DNA of 60,534 nt, taken from the NCBI RefSeq assembly GCF_031157315.1, contig NZ_JAVIFU010000044.1, positions 1 through 60,534 on the forward strand. The letters run 5' to 3'. The DNA is from Paenibacillus sp. LHD-38 (lineage in GTDB: Bacteria; Bacillota; Bacilli; Paenibacillales; Paenibacillaceae). This document shows, piece after piece, positions 7,612 to 16,184 of this stretch; positions within the stretch are counted from its first letter, which is position 1, and every line of letters begins with the position of its first letter. The notes under the pieces were generated by a model, which worked only from the letters and a program-made list of their open reading frames with translations, was not told the DNA's origin and did no database searches. The position numbers and the translations under genes are program-made.

Positions 7612-8622
7612 TTAAAGCTCCACTAACGAACCTCCGCTGCCCGCTGAACGCAGTTCAGCTTCTATTATTTCCAGCGTGCCGACCGCGCTCTCCGGCGTAC
7701 AAATCGATACAGCCTGCCCCTTATAAACCGATTCGACGAAATAGTTGATTTGCCGGTAATAGCCCATCTCCTCCGGTAATTCCGCGATAAAGCCCGGTGC
7801 ATGCTTCGGATTCACCTTCAACTGCCCATTTTCAAAAACGAGGTTTCCGCCCTCGAAATTGACGCGGTAAGTCATCGAGAACCCGTAGTCTCCTTCCAGC
7901 GTCCAGTCCGCTTGCGCGTTCAGCACCTTGCCGTCGGGATATATATAATGAGTAGATACCGCATCATAGCCGCTGCCTGGTATGACATTACGGGCAATTG
8001 CCGATACCTTATCCGGTTTGCCAAACAGCCAGTGGATCATATCCGCATCATGAATATGCATATCCAGTAAACATCCTCCGCTTTTGCTGCCATCGAGAAA
8101 CCATCCCTTCGGCGCACCGGAGCCTCTAAAGAAATAACCGCCCGTAACCGCGCCGTAACGCCCATCCTCGACCGCGGATTTCAAATACTCGTAAGCCGGC
8201 CAGAAACGTAAGCACTGGCCAATCATCAAGGTTTTCCCCGTCTTCTTTGCGGTGTTTGCCATGCGCCAGCCATCCTCGGAGCTGCCCGCCACAGGCTTCT
8301 CGCACAATACATGTATCCCTCTCTCAAGCAGCTTGCAGGTTAAGTCCGCATGCAAATAAGTAGGCAGCGTAATATTCACGATATCGAGCTGCTCGCTTTC
8401 CAGCATCATTTCGATGCTTTCGTACAGGCGGTACGGCGTGAGATCGTACACTTCCTGCTCCGTCGCAATATTGCCTGAAGCCTTGCCATCCTTCAACTCC
8501 CCGATCAGTAGATCGCAGATGGCGACCAGCTGCACCGGCGCCCCCTCCGCTGCAAGGCGGACATAATTATCGAAGTGCATGCGTCCCATAAAACCAAAAC
8601 CGATGATACCAACCTTTAGCAT
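7612..8622 (-). CDS. Gfo/Idh/MocA-family oxidoreductase
   Basis: A 336-residue NAD(P)-dependent sugar or inositol-type dehydrogenase. It opens with the nucleotide-binding GIIGFGFMGRMHFDNY, carries EKP in GIHVLCEKPVAGS (about residue 110), and has the active-site stretch GGCLLDMHIHDADMIHWLF in its C-terminal domain, typical of MviM-like members. The start at 8622 has GAGGAG eight bases upstream. It is the second gene of an operon behind a xylose isomerase-like protein (40-base gap), a common pairing in which both enzymes act on one sugar or polyol. Confidence 0.93.
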   Translation of the reverse strand: MLKVGIIGFGFMGRMHFDNYVRLAAEGAPVQLVAICDLLIGELKDGKASGNIATEQEVYDLTPYRLYESIEMMLESEQLDIVNITLPTYLHADLTCKLLERGIHVLCEKPVAGSSEDGWRMANTAKKTGKTLMIGQCLRFWPAYEYLKSAVEDGRYGAVTGGYFFRGSGAPKGWFLDGSKSGGCLLDMHIHDADMIHWLFGKPDKVSAIARNVIPGSGYDAVSTHYIYPDGKVLNAQADWTLEGDYGFSMTYRVNFEGGNLVFENGQLKVNPKHAPGFIAELPEEMGYYRQINYFVESVYKGQAVSICTPESAVGTLEIIEAELRSAGSGGSLVEL

Positions 8623-8662
8623 GACAGCATCTCCTCTTCACTTCAATTTGTGTTTACTAGCG

Positions 8663-9502
8663 CTAGCGTCCCAAGATGGCATCCATTGCCCGGGAAGAAT
8701 TGAAAATGATTTGTTCCGTATGATGCGTGTAAGGCGGGATCATCTCTGCCGTCACATAGTTGTCGTAGCCAGTGGCCTCCAATGCCGCCATGACGGCTGG
8801 ATAATTCACATCGCCTGCCAATAAATCAACAAAGCCATGTAAGCCGCCCGCAGCGCGGCGGTAATCCTTAAAGTGAACCTTCTTGATGCGGCTGCCCAAA
8901 ATCCGGATCCATTGCTCGGGGTACCCGTTCTGCAGCGCATTGCCGACATCGAAATACGAGCCCACATAATTGGAACCATGCGCATCAATAAATGTGCGCA
9001 GCTCAAGGGGCGAGAGCAGAAACTTGTTCCAAACATTCTCGATGCCGATGGATACGCCTGCGCTCTCCGCATAAGGGACCAATTTCCCAATCGCTTCAAG
9101 CGCCCGGTCATAAGCATACTCATAATCGACCGTCTCGCTGCCAGGTATAAAATCAACGCCGACCGCGCCGGGAATGACCAAAATCGTATCGACGCCAAGC
9201 GCGGCCGCAAGCTCCAGCTGCTTCTTGCATACATCGATGGCTTTCGCTCTCGTTGCCTCGTTCCCGCTTGTCATGGGATATGACCAATATAAGCCCGTCG
9301 CTAATCCGGCAATTTCAAGCTCTGCCTCCGCCAGCATCTCTTTTATCCTCCGAACTTCCTGATCCGATGACGCCAGGCTGAGTTCGCCTGTTTCGTTCAA
9401 AGACAGCTCGATGCCGTCAAAACCGGCCTTCTTCGCCAAGCCAATGCAATCCGCGATCGTCGAACGGTCTGCAAACGACCAAATGTTAATTCCTTTTTTC
9501 AT
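8663..9502 (-). CDS. Xylose isomerase-like TIM-barrel sugar isomerase/epimerase
   Basis: A 279-residue member of the AP-endonuclease-2/xylose-isomerase fold (IolE/IolH/hydroxypyruvate isomerase group). Likely metal ligands are Glu in IGIENVWN, Asp in GSYFDVGN, His in KVHFKDY and Glu in VTAEMIPPY. These enzymes isomerise, epimerise or dehydrate sugars and inositols using a divalent metal. Two start codons compete: ATG 9508 lies only two bases after AGGAGG, while ATG 9502 has an eight-base gap, so I use 9502. It is the first gene of the operon with the dehydrogenase at 7612. The exact substrate is unknown. Confidence 0.9.
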   Translation of the reverse strand: MKKGINIWSFADRSTIADCIGLAKKAGFDGIELSLNETGELSLASSDQEVRRIKEMLAEAELEIAGLATGLYWSYPMTSGNEATRAKAIDVCKKQLELAAALGVDTILVIPGAVGVDFIPGSETVDYEYAYDRALEAIGKLVPYAESAGVSIGIENVWNKFLLSPLELRTFIDAHGSNYVGSYFDVGNALQNGYPEQWIRILGSRIKKVHFKDYRRAAGGLHGFVDLLAGDVNYPAVMAALEATGYDNYVTAEMIPPYTHHTEQIIFNSSRAMDAILGR

Positions 9503-9747
9503 GGGCATTGCCTCCTATACTAATGGATTAAATCAATGGCAGCTTACTGAATAGCCCTTTACACATTCCTGTGGCAAAGCCTAGGAATCAGACTCTTTTG
9601 TCTAATTACGTGCTATTGAAGCTTAACCAGTAATATGTGATAATACCTATATATTAAATGATTAAATCCTAAAATTATTTAGCGGAAAGAGCGATTTTTT
9701 GGACAATTCCGTTCTTTTATTTTATTTTCAAGAAAGGAGCCGCTCAC

Positions 9748-10653
9748 TTGGATACCACTGCATCCGCCTTTCCGAAACAGCGCAAAGCCCGGTTCCAAGA
9801 ATGGTCGCCGAGCATTCATTACGCACAATTCCAAAGCATGCCTACCGGGGTGCTGCCGCAGCGAAGACTGTATGATTTCGAGCTGCTGTACGTCTGCCAG
9901 GGCGGAGCGGCCACAAGAATGCATGGCCAACGCTATAAGCTAGACGCCGGCCAGCTAATTTTCTTACCCTCGGGGGTCTATCACCAAAATGAAATTACCT
10001 CCGCCTCGGACGCACGTTTTTTGGGGATTCATTTCGATTTCTTTGATGAGCTAGATATCCAGACGGAGGCTGATATGGTTGTAAACGAATCCGATGTCCA
10101 GCCTCATAAATTTACTTTCGAGCCGAATGTTGAAGGACTCCCGGCTTTGTCCCAAAATCCGGTATATACGCCCCCTCTCGCATGCGTTCAGCTGATGGAG
10201 CAGCTCGTACACGAGTTTACGATGCGTCACCTTGGATATGAGCTCGTCTGCAAGGCGCTTATGCTGAACATATTAGCCCAGCTGCTGTGTTCCCCGCGAA
10301 TACGCGCTCTTTCTCCGGCTTCGATGCATGGAGGAAAGCTTGTCGAACTAATGGAAAGAATTGAAGCTTCGCCTTCTTCCGCATGGACGAATACAAGCAT
10401 CGCGGAAAATATGAATTTAAGCGTCGACCACTCAGCAAAACTTTTCAAACAAACCTGCGGCATGCCGCCAAGCGAGTATGTGCAGTCCATTCGACACCGC
10501 GAGGCAAGGAAGCTGCTGCGCGAAACGGATCTGTCCGTCGAAGCGGTCGGGGACCGCGTAGGCTACTCCGATATTCACTACTTCAGCCGGATTTTCCGCC
10601 GTCTTGAAGGCATTTCACCGCGAGAATACCGGAAGCTGTCGCGTATTTTATAA
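9748..10653 (+). CDS. AraC-family transcriptional regulator
   Basis: A 301-residue regulator with an N-terminal cupin (LLYVCQGGAATRMHGQRY, then LDAGQLIFLPSGVYHQNE) and a C-terminal AraC domain with helix-turn-helix units TSIAENMNLSVDHSAKLF and VEAVGDRVGYSDIHYFSRIF. The start is a TTG at 9748 with AAGGAG at 9733-9738. It diverges from the isomerase/dehydrogenase operon (7612-9502) across about 245 bases and is the obvious candidate to control it. No operator could be picked out by eye. Confidence 0.92.
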   Translation: MDTTASAFPKQRKARFQEWSPSIHYAQFQSMPTGVLPQRRLYDFELLYVCQGGAATRMHGQRYKLDAGQLIFLPSGVYHQNEITSASDARFLGIHFDFFDELDIQTEADMVVNESDVQPHKFTFEPNVEGLPALSQNPVYTPPLACVQLMEQLVHEFTMRHLGYELVCKALMLNILAQLLCSPRIRALSPASMHGGKLVELMERIEASPSSAWTNTSIAENMNLSVDHSAKLFKQTCGMPPSEYVQSIRHREARKLLRETDLSVEAVGDRVGYSDIHYFSRIFRRLEGISPREYRKLSRIL

Positions 10654-10729
10654 AGGGTATGACGACTAATGAATTCCTCCTCTCCAGGCGGCCATTCCTT
10701 GCTTTACGTAAAAGCACGGATACCGTAAA

Positions 10730-10752
10730 ATAATCGTAATTATTACGTTTAG
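10730..10752. promoter_or_regulatory. Zur box upstream of the zinc GTPase gene
   Basis: ATCGTAATTATTACGTT (10733-10749) contains the perfect inverted repeat CGTAAT-T-ATTACG and closely follows the Bacillus Zur box AAATCGTAATNATTACGATT. It lies about 70 bases before the GTPase gene at 10819. Zur with zinc would repress that gene, and zinc starvation would release it. Confidence 0.88.
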
Positions 10753-10818
10753 TTTGCATATCTTATTTATTGCCGACGCAATTAACGTTCATTTATAGGA
10801 ACTGGAGAGGAATTTAAA

Positions 10819-11844
10819 TTGAAAATCCCCGTTATCGTGCTAAGCGGTTTTCTTGGAAGCGGAAAAACGACGCTGCTCCTTCGCCTGTTAGCAGCAGCCG
10901 AAGCAACCGGTTTGCAGACCGGCGTGATTATGAACGAGCTTGGCCAGCTCGATGTTGATGGTCATATTTTGAAGGAATATTCCGGAACGAAGGTTGAGAA
11001 GCTCTTGGACGGCTGTGTCTGCTGCAGCAAGCGCAGTGAGCTCGCTTCCAGCATTCAAACCCTGTGCCTAAGCAGGCCTGATGTTATTTTCATCGAGCTG
11101 ACCGGCGTGGCAAATCCTGAGGAAATCGCAGATGTGCTGACTGAGCCCGAAATCCGTGCGTCCGTTCACTTAAAACAAATCGTTACCGTGTTCGATGCAG
11201 AGAACGTGCTGGACTACAACAGCTTTTTTGAATCAGATAGGGCTTTAATCCGGACACTCCGCCGCCAAATGGAAACCGCTGATATTTTGGTTTTGAACAA
11301 AACAGATCTCGCATCTGCTGCCAAGCGCAAGAAAATCGGCGAGCTGCTTCTCAAACATAATTCAACTGCTGTTGTAATCCCTGCTACTCATAGTCAGGTT
11401 AACCCTGCTCTTATGCTTGCGGATATCGTGAAGGAGGAACGCCAACCCGCCTCGGCGGCCGCTTCCTCCTTCCGGATTTTAAAGCATGCACCGGCCGCAG
11501 GTTCCCGTTCCCATTCTTTACATAGCAGCCGCACCGGGCACGTGGACATTGAAACCGCTTCGTTCTCACGCGTTCAGACATTGTCCATATCGCTTGCCGA
11601 GGGTATATTTCCAGGACGAAGGGCCGTCGAGAAATATTTGCAAAAAAATAAAAACCAGCTCCTTCGCGCCAAAGGCTACATTCGCCTGCAGCCCAACTCC
11701 CCCGTTATGCTGCTGCAGCTGGCAGGAAATCAACTTACATGGACGGAAACCTCCCGTCAGGGAGAATGCTACCTCGTTTTGATCGGAATCGATTTAAACA
11801 AACAGGAGCTGGAAGAACAGTGGAGACGCGTAGAACGACTATGA
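10819..11844 (+). CDS. COG0523 (CobW/ZagA-like) zinc-starvation GTPase
   Basis: A 341-residue G3E-family GTPase that acts as a metal chaperone or insertase. Walker A is GFLGSGKTT (10-18), the metal-binding CxCC motif is GCVCC (Cys66, 68, 69), the Glu-containing switch is FIELTGVANP, and the guanine motif is NKTD (160-163). Residues about 225-242 hold several His (RSHSLHSSRTGH), typical of zinc-linked members. The start is a TTG at 10819 after GGAGAGG. The Zur box upstream supports the zinc role: in Bacillus the Zur-controlled ZagA/YciC delivers zinc under starvation. It forms a single-gene unit. Confidence 0.92.
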   Translation: MKIPVIVLSGFLGSGKTTLLLRLLAAAEATGLQTGVIMNELGQLDVDGHILKEYSGTKVEKLLDGCVCCSKRSELASSIQTLCLSRPDVIFIELTGVANPEEIADVLTEPEIRASVHLKQIVTVFDAENVLDYNSFFESDRALIRTLRRQMETADILVLNKTDLASAAKRKKIGELLLKHNSTAVVIPATHSQVNPALMLADIVKEERQPASAAASSFRILKHAPAAGSRSHSLHSSRTGHVDIETASFSRVQTLSISLAEGIFPGRRAVEKYLQKNKNQLLRAKGYIRLQPNSPVMLLQLAGNQLTWTETSRQGECYLVLIGIDLNKQELEEQWRRVERL

Positions 11845-11876
11845 GCTGATTAATGGAACGGCAGCGTAAAGTGCAT

Positions 11877-11932
11877 AAAGAAGGTACCGCTTCAAAAGGT
11901 TATTTTTCGCCTTCTTGAACGTTACCTTCTTT
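11877..11932. terminator. Hairpin between the zinc GTPase and the ABC remnant
   Basis: AAAGAAGGTA (11877-11886) and TACCTTCTTT (11923-11932) pair around a long loop. It lies between two convergent genes and could stop transcription from both sides. The long loop makes it weaker than a classical terminator. Confidence 0.5.
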
Positions 11933-11944
11933 TCATTTCATTGC

Positions 11945-12592
11945 TTAACTCCTAAATTCAAAGCATGTAGACCGCATGGAAAGCTGCAAGCATAAACCGC
12001 GTTTGGACAAACTCAAAAGCATAACACGGATGCCGCTCACGTTGTTTTCAACACGCGCGTTATAGTCCGCAATGTCAGCGAACATGCGATTGAAGTCCGC
12101 TGACATTTTGCGGCTGAAATAAAGCGACAAATAAATCATTAACGGAATAATAATGAAGGTCATAAGCGCAAGCTGCCAATTGATGCTTAGCATGATGGCA
12201 AACGCGTCGGCAAGCGTCATTAATGCGATGAACAAATCCTCCGGCCCATGATGCGCTATTTCACCGATATCCATCAGATCATTCGTCATTCGTGAAACAA
12301 GATGGCCGGTCTTGTTGTTATCAAAGAATCGAAAGCTCAGCTTCTGAACGCGGTCGAACAGCTGGTTGCGCATATCCGATTCAATATTAATGCCGAGTTT
12401 ATGCCCCCAATAGGTGACCACGTAATGCAGGACGGCACTGAAGGCGTAAATAGCTAATAGGCCTATGCACGCATACAAGATCCACTTCCAATTGCCGCTC
12501 GGCAGCAAATCATCAACCACACTGTTCACCGCAAGCGGAAAAGCAAGCTCGAGCAATGCTGCCAGAATGGCACAGGTAAAATCTAAAATCAA
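11945..12592 (-). pseudogene. ABC exporter, transmembrane half only (truncated at both ends)
   Basis: The 215-residue frame is the membrane domain of a Paenibacillus-type ABC exporter: helices around LLELAFPLAVNSVVDDLL, the coupling region FFDNNKTGHLVSRMTNDLM, and DYNARVENNVSGIRV. It then loses homology (LLSLSKRG...) and stops. The whole ATP-binding domain is missing, as are roughly the first 15-20 residues; the only start is a TTG with an in-frame stop just upstream. The last 20 codons include a stretch that in another frame resembles downstream exporter sequence, so a deletion plus frameshift is likely. Non-functional as a transporter. Confidence 0.82.
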
Positions 12593-12609
12593 TGATAATC
12601 ATTATCATT
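12591..12609. promoter_or_regulatory. Perfect Fur-type palindrome
   Basis: AATGATAATCATTATCATT is a perfect 9-1-9 inverted repeat and contains the minimal Bacillus Fur box TGATAAT-N-ATTATCA (12593-12607). It touches the 5' end of the truncated ABC exporter. It may once have served that gene or an iron gene now lost. The next rightward gene (12808) is about 200 bases away. Confidence 0.8.
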
Positions 12610-12807
12610 TGCAGCCCGTTAATCGTAAAACAATTGCGGTACAAGGGGCAATGGACAAACGCGAACGGTTTTTTGTATAAAATGAAGCTTCGCTAATTCG
12701 AAGGGGTCATGTCATGATTTTATAGAGGCCATGTCCGTTTCTCATCATTTCATGACCTATTGAGCTGTGCTAAAGTAAAAGCAACACAACGAAAAGAGGG
12801 AAAAGCA

Positions 12808-13890
12808 ATGACTAGAACGATCCGAATTGGAATTATAGGAAGCGGCGGCATAGCAAGAGCCCATGCTTCAGCTTATAAGAAAATGCCTCTTCATGTAGAG
12901 ATTGTTGCGGTGGCTGATAGTATACCTGGCAAAGCGCAAGCTTTTATCGACCAAGAGGAGCTTGTTAATGCGACAGCTTTCGAAGATCATAGGAAGCTTC
13001 TGGAGCTTGACCTTGACGGCGTTAGCATCTGTACACCGAACTTTGCTCACCATGAAACCTCTGTAAATGCTTTGAACGCAGGCAAGCATGTTCTAGTGGA
13101 GAAACCGATGTCCGTCACCCTGCAGCAGTCTATCGAGATGGTCGAAGCTGCTGAACACAGCGGAAAAATGCTTACGGTCGGCTTTCAGCCAAGATATGAT
13201 CCCAATATGTCATTAATACAAGAGATCGTGCAATCGGGCAAGCTAGGCAAGGTTTATTTTGTAGAAACAGGCGGCGGCAGACGTCGCGGCATGCCTGGCG
13301 GTACCTTTATCCGCAAGGAGCTTGCCGGTGCAGGCGCCATGGCCGATATCGGCTGCTATTCGCTCGATATGGCGCTTAATGCCCTTGGTTACCCTAAGCC
13401 GCTCACCGTGTCCGCTTACACATCGAACCATTTTGGATCAAATCCGCTTTACCATCGCGAAGCCGCAAATTTTGACGTCGAGGATTTTGGCGTGGCGATG
13501 ATTCGCCTTGAAGGCGATATCATATTAAATTACAAAACGAGCTGGGCTATGCACATGGATACGCTCGGAGCCACCATGTTTCTCGGCACGGACGCAGGTC
13601 TCAAAGTCACTCCTGCGGGAACCGGACCTTGGAGCGGCGTATGGGATGGAAGCGTAGGCAGCATGACGCTTTACCATGATGTCGTAAACCAACATATCCA
13701 ATCAACCATTCCCGTTATTGACCACGGTTTGAATTTATTTGATGAGAAAGTAAGAGATTTTGTGGCCGCCATCACGGATGATCGGCCGGCACCGATTCCT
13801 GGGGCGGAAATTTTGTATAACCAAGCGATTATCGACGGCGTACTCCGCTCAGCGGCAAGCAAGCGCGAAGTTACGATTGAATTGCCATAA
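12808..13890 (+). CDS. Gfo/Idh/MocA-family oxidoreductase
   Basis: A 360-residue NAD(P)-dependent dehydrogenase. The cofactor motif is GIIGSGGIARAHASAYKK, the EKP motif lies in KHVLVEKPMSV (about residue 97), and the C-terminal active-site region is GAGAMADIGCYSLDMALNAL. I use ATG 12808, preceded by AGAGGG with seven bases between; the longer frame from 12760 adds residues without homology. It is a single gene closed by a strong terminator and is distinct from the other three family members in this window. Substrate unknown, probably a sugar or inositol derivative. Confidence 0.92.
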   Translation: MTRTIRIGIIGSGGIARAHASAYKKMPLHVEIVAVADSIPGKAQAFIDQEELVNATAFEDHRKLLELDLDGVSICTPNFAHHETSVNALNAGKHVLVEKPMSVTLQQSIEMVEAAEHSGKMLTVGFQPRYDPNMSLIQEIVQSGKLGKVYFVETGGGRRRGMPGGTFIRKELAGAGAMADIGCYSLDMALNALGYPKPLTVSAYTSNHFGSNPLYHREAANFDVEDFGVAMIRLEGDIILNYKTSWAMHMDTLGATMFLGTDAGLKVTPAGTGPWSGVWDGSVGSMTLYHDVVNQHIQSTIPVIDHGLNLFDEKVRDFVAAITDDRPAPIPGAEILYNQAIIDGVLRSAASKREVTIELP

Positions 13891-13918
13891 TACAACTTAC
13901 TAAAGGGAAACAATAAGA

Positions 13919-13957
13919 GCAGCCGGGCGGTCAATGACCGTTCGGGCTGTTTTTTTT
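13919..13957 (+). terminator. Terminator after the dehydrogenase gene
   Basis: A GC-rich stem starting AGCCGGGCGGT and closing with ACCG..CGGGCT is followed by eight Ts (13950-13957). It is a classical rho-independent terminator for 12808-13890. Confidence 0.9.
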
Positions 13958-13961
13958 ACAA

Positions 13962-13990
13962 CAAAAAAGCCGTTCTGCGAGAGAACAGCT
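13962..13990 (-). terminator. Terminator of the leftward small-gene/alarmone cluster
   Basis: AGCCGTTCT (13968-13976) and AGAACAGCT (13982-13990) pair with one wobble. On the minus strand six Ts follow. It ends transcription of the gene at 14010 and anything read through from upstream genes. Confidence 0.82.
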
Positions 13991-14009
13991 GTCAAAGTAC
14001 TTACATCGG

Positions 14010-14186
14010 TTAAACGGATGATATGATGCCGCGGTTACTGTTCTTCGCAAAGTTGATGATCGACTCATACTGCGTCTTAGCGATACGGCGGTCAGACATC
14101 GGAAGGTGAGGGTTTTTAACAATCTCGGCTAACTTCTTGAGCTCCTGCATTTCCGCAGGGGTCACTTTGACCGTAATTTTCCCCAC
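14010..14186 (-). CDS. Small conserved-looking protein of unknown function
   Basis: A 58-residue charged soluble protein, beginning GKITVKVTPAEMQELKKLAE and ending in a basic, Ser/Asn-rich tail. I chose the GTG at 14186 because AAGGAGG sits nine bases upstream; the longer frame to 14267 would place this ribosome site inside the coding region. It has its own terminator and lies 100 bases downstream of a membrane-protein gene. I do not recognise the family. The excellent ribosome binding site argues that it is real. Confidence 0.65.
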   Translation of the reverse strand: MGKITVKVTPAEMQELKKLAEIVKNPHLPMSDRRIAKTQYESIINFAKNSNRGIISSV

Positions 14187-14287
14187 GTGCTCCACCCTCC
14201 TTACCATGTTTTGATCTGGAATAGATTCAAAAGCTTTTGGTTTATCAGCTATGGTCATTATACGCAAAAGAAAAATAAACTTGCATG

Positions 14288-14767
14288 TTATTTTGGCGGC
14301 GTTCGCGGATTTGGGTCATCCATTTCCTCCGGGAACAAATCTGCGAATTCTTTGTTTTGCTTACTCTTCAAATAGGATAAGCCTGCATAGCCGGCAAGCA
14401 AGGAGCTGCTTATAACTGCGAAGTTATCCGTCGTGTTCGCCATAGATAATGCGGTCTTAGCCAAAATCCCCGTTCCGATGGCAATCAATAAATCGCCTAA
14501 AAAACCGAGATCGAAAAAAATCTTTTTCTTCGCGTTGCTGTGGTCCCGGAAGCCGATGACGAAGATCGCGAAATAATAGATACGTTGAATCCACTTGATT
14601 AACCAATTCGAAGAAAGAGTAAGCCCATCCTCATCATATTCAATGACGAGCTTTGGCAATTCGATGATCCCGTTTTTGACAAAATGTCCAATTAATCCGC
14701 CCACTAAGCTCATGGAAATCGATAAGCCAAACACTTCAACGAAGGCTTGAAAGCTAGAAATGACCAT
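14288..14767 (-). CDS. Small membrane protein, DUF4257-like
   Basis: 159 residues with hydrophobic segments near residues 8-28, 60-78, 88-105 and 115-130. Between the first and second is a soluble stretch, and the C-terminus is acidic and Pro-rich. The region FFDLGFLGDLLIAIGTGILA followed by SSSLLAGYAGLSYL resembles the DUF4257 group of Bacillales membrane proteins, where GFxxD and an AGxxG segment recur. This is recognition by pattern and only moderate. It follows the alarmone synthetase gene by about 90 bases on the same strand, so they may be co-transcribed. Confidence 0.65.
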   Translation of the reverse strand: MVISSFQAFVEVFGLSISMSLVGGLIGHFVKNGIIELPKLVIEYDEDGLTLSSNWLIKWIQRIYYFAIFVIGFRDHSNAKKKIFFDLGFLGDLLIAIGTGILAKTALSMANTTDNFAVISSSLLAGYAGLSYLKSKQNKEFADLFPEEMDDPNPRTPPK

Positions 14768-14856
14768 TGCCCATGACCACCCTTCAACAACGCATTAAGC
14801 TTGGCAGCACGTTATCGCGCTACTTTCACTTTATGTCGCGGTTTAAGGGTTCACGA

Positions 14857-15606
14857 CTATTTTTTTTGCTGACCCTCTTCGAAAAGTTCAAGCAGCATCG
14901 TTGGGATCGAGCCTCTTTGATTGCCCATGAGCAGCCGAATCATCTCATCCCCCAAATCATTTTCGCTTTCTTCCTTGATTTCTTCGATTTCGTTATGCAA
15001 GCGTTCCATTTTCTTATCCAGTGCTGCCGCAGAATCTGCAGCTTCTTTCAATTCTTGTAAGAGGTGAGGCGGTATTGCATGCTTATACTTATAAAAAATC
15101 TTGTGCTCTAAACTAGCCCAAAAATCCATAGCAATCGTGCGTATTTGCACCTCTACGCAAACATTCTCGCGTCTGTCCGATATAAACACAGGTACCTCGA
15201 TGAGAAGATGGAGGCTTTGATAGCCATTTGGTTTAGGATTCTTGATATAATCCTTGACAGCCAGCAATTTCAAGTCGCTTTGATTTTGCAGCATATCGCT
15301 TATCCGGTAGATATCGGAGATAAAGGAGCAATTAATTCGCAGGCCGGCGATGTCTTTTATATGATCTCGAATGCTGGTAAAAGTAAGATCGCTTTGCTTT
15401 CTAAACATTTTTTCAATGATGCTCTTTGGTGATTTCAACCGTGAGCTTGTATGCTCGATGGGATTATACTCATGCAGCAATTGAAATTCCTCTTTTAAAA
15501 TTTCAACTTTCGTTTCCAGCTCTTGCAGCGCAAATTTATACATCATCAAAAACCGTGTAACTTGCTGCTTTATTTCTTTCATCTTATGCATTTGATCCAT
15601 CGCCAT
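14857..15606 (-). CDS. Small alarmone synthetase (RelA/SpoT-type (p)ppGpp synthetase domain)
   Basis: A 249-residue stand-alone synthetase that transfers pyrophosphate from ATP to GDP or GTP. Visible motifs: the Arg/Lys-rich ATP site SSRLKSPKSIIEKM, then IKDIAGLRINCSF (catalytic Asp region), KDYIKNPKPNGYQSLHLL (G-loop with Tyr that stacks GDP), and VEVQIRTIAMDFWASLEHK (catalytic Glu in EVQIRT). No HD hydrolase, TGS or ACT domain is present. The family is YjbM/YwaC (RelQ/RelP); here there is a longer N-terminus. The start is most likely ATG 15606 (AAGGGGA upstream); a TTG at 15672 would overlap the MarR gene. It lies between a MarR gene and a membrane-protein gene. Confidence 0.88.
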   Translation of the reverse strand: MAMDQMHKMKEIKQQVTRFLMMYKFALQELETKVEILKEEFQLLHEYNPIEHTSSRLKSPKSIIEKMFRKQSDLTFTSIRDHIKDIAGLRINCSFISDIYRISDMLQNQSDLKLLAVKDYIKNPKPNGYQSLHLLIEVPVFISDRRENVCVEVQIRTIAMDFWASLEHKIFYKYKHAIPPHLLQELKEAADSAAALDKKMERLHNEIEEIKEESENDLGDEMIRLLMGNQRGSIPTMLLELFEEGQQKK

Positions 15607-15661
15607 GCTTTTGTGATCCCCTTCCGATTCCTGTGGGTTTTGATCATTGAATGAAGACCTG

Positions 15662-16078
15662 CTAGCTATCAAGCAGCTTGAAAATGCGTTTTAAATGCTG
15701 CAGGTCCTCATTGGAAATGCGCTCGCTGATATATTGTATAATAGCTTCGTCTCTTTCTTCAAAAGATTCGATATATTTTTTCCCGTCATCCGTAATGGCA
15801 AGAAGCACGACGCGTCTATCCTCATCGCAGCGCAATCGATGAATTAAACCTCTCTCTAAGAGCTTGTCCCCCATAAGCGTAACTCCGCCCGCAGTAATAA
15901 ATAGCAGTTCAGCTAACTCCGTTGATTTCATAGGACTTTTTCGATTCAAAAATTGAAGCATTCTTGTTTGGTTTATAGAAAAACTGCAATCGGAGCCTTT
16001 ATGCCACTCCTCTCTCAATTTCTTATATACACTCTTCAAAATCGGGTATACTACCTTCCACTCCACATCGTTGTTCAT
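15662..16078 (-). CDS. MarR-family transcriptional regulator
   Basis: 138 residues with the winged helix of MarR proteins: recognition region MKSTELAELLFITAGGVTLMGDKLLERGLI, then the wing RLRCDEDRRVVLLAITDDGKKYI. The start at 16078 has GAGGTG seven bases upstream. It is the first gene of the leftward cluster with the alarmone synthetase (56-base gap) and diverges from another MarR gene at 16185, sharing a 106-base promoter region. It may control its own operon, including the synthetase, or the divergent gene. Confidence 0.9.
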   Translation of the reverse strand: MNNDVEWKVVYPILKSVYKKLREEWHKGSDCSFSINQTRMLQFLNRKSPMKSTELAELLFITAGGVTLMGDKLLERGLIHRLRCDEDRRVVLLAITDDGKKYIESFEERDEAIIQYISERISNEDLQHLKRIFKLLDS

Positions 16079-16139
16079 GCTGCACCTCTTTTCTTGTACA
16101 GGATTGACTTCTGCAGTTAATCATTACTATAATTACTTT

Positions 16140-16153
16140 GGTTACCTAATTAA
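16140..16153. promoter_or_regulatory. Candidate MarR operator, copy 1
   Basis: GGTTACCTAATTAA; its complement TTAATTAGGTAACC matches TTAATTAGGTTGCC at 18403-18416 upstream of the MFS exporter in 12 of 14 positions. The site lies in the shared promoter region of the two divergent MarR genes, which suggests one of them binds both places. Confidence 0.55.
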
Positions 16154-16184
16154 TTTATAAAATATATTCACCGAGGTGAATCGA

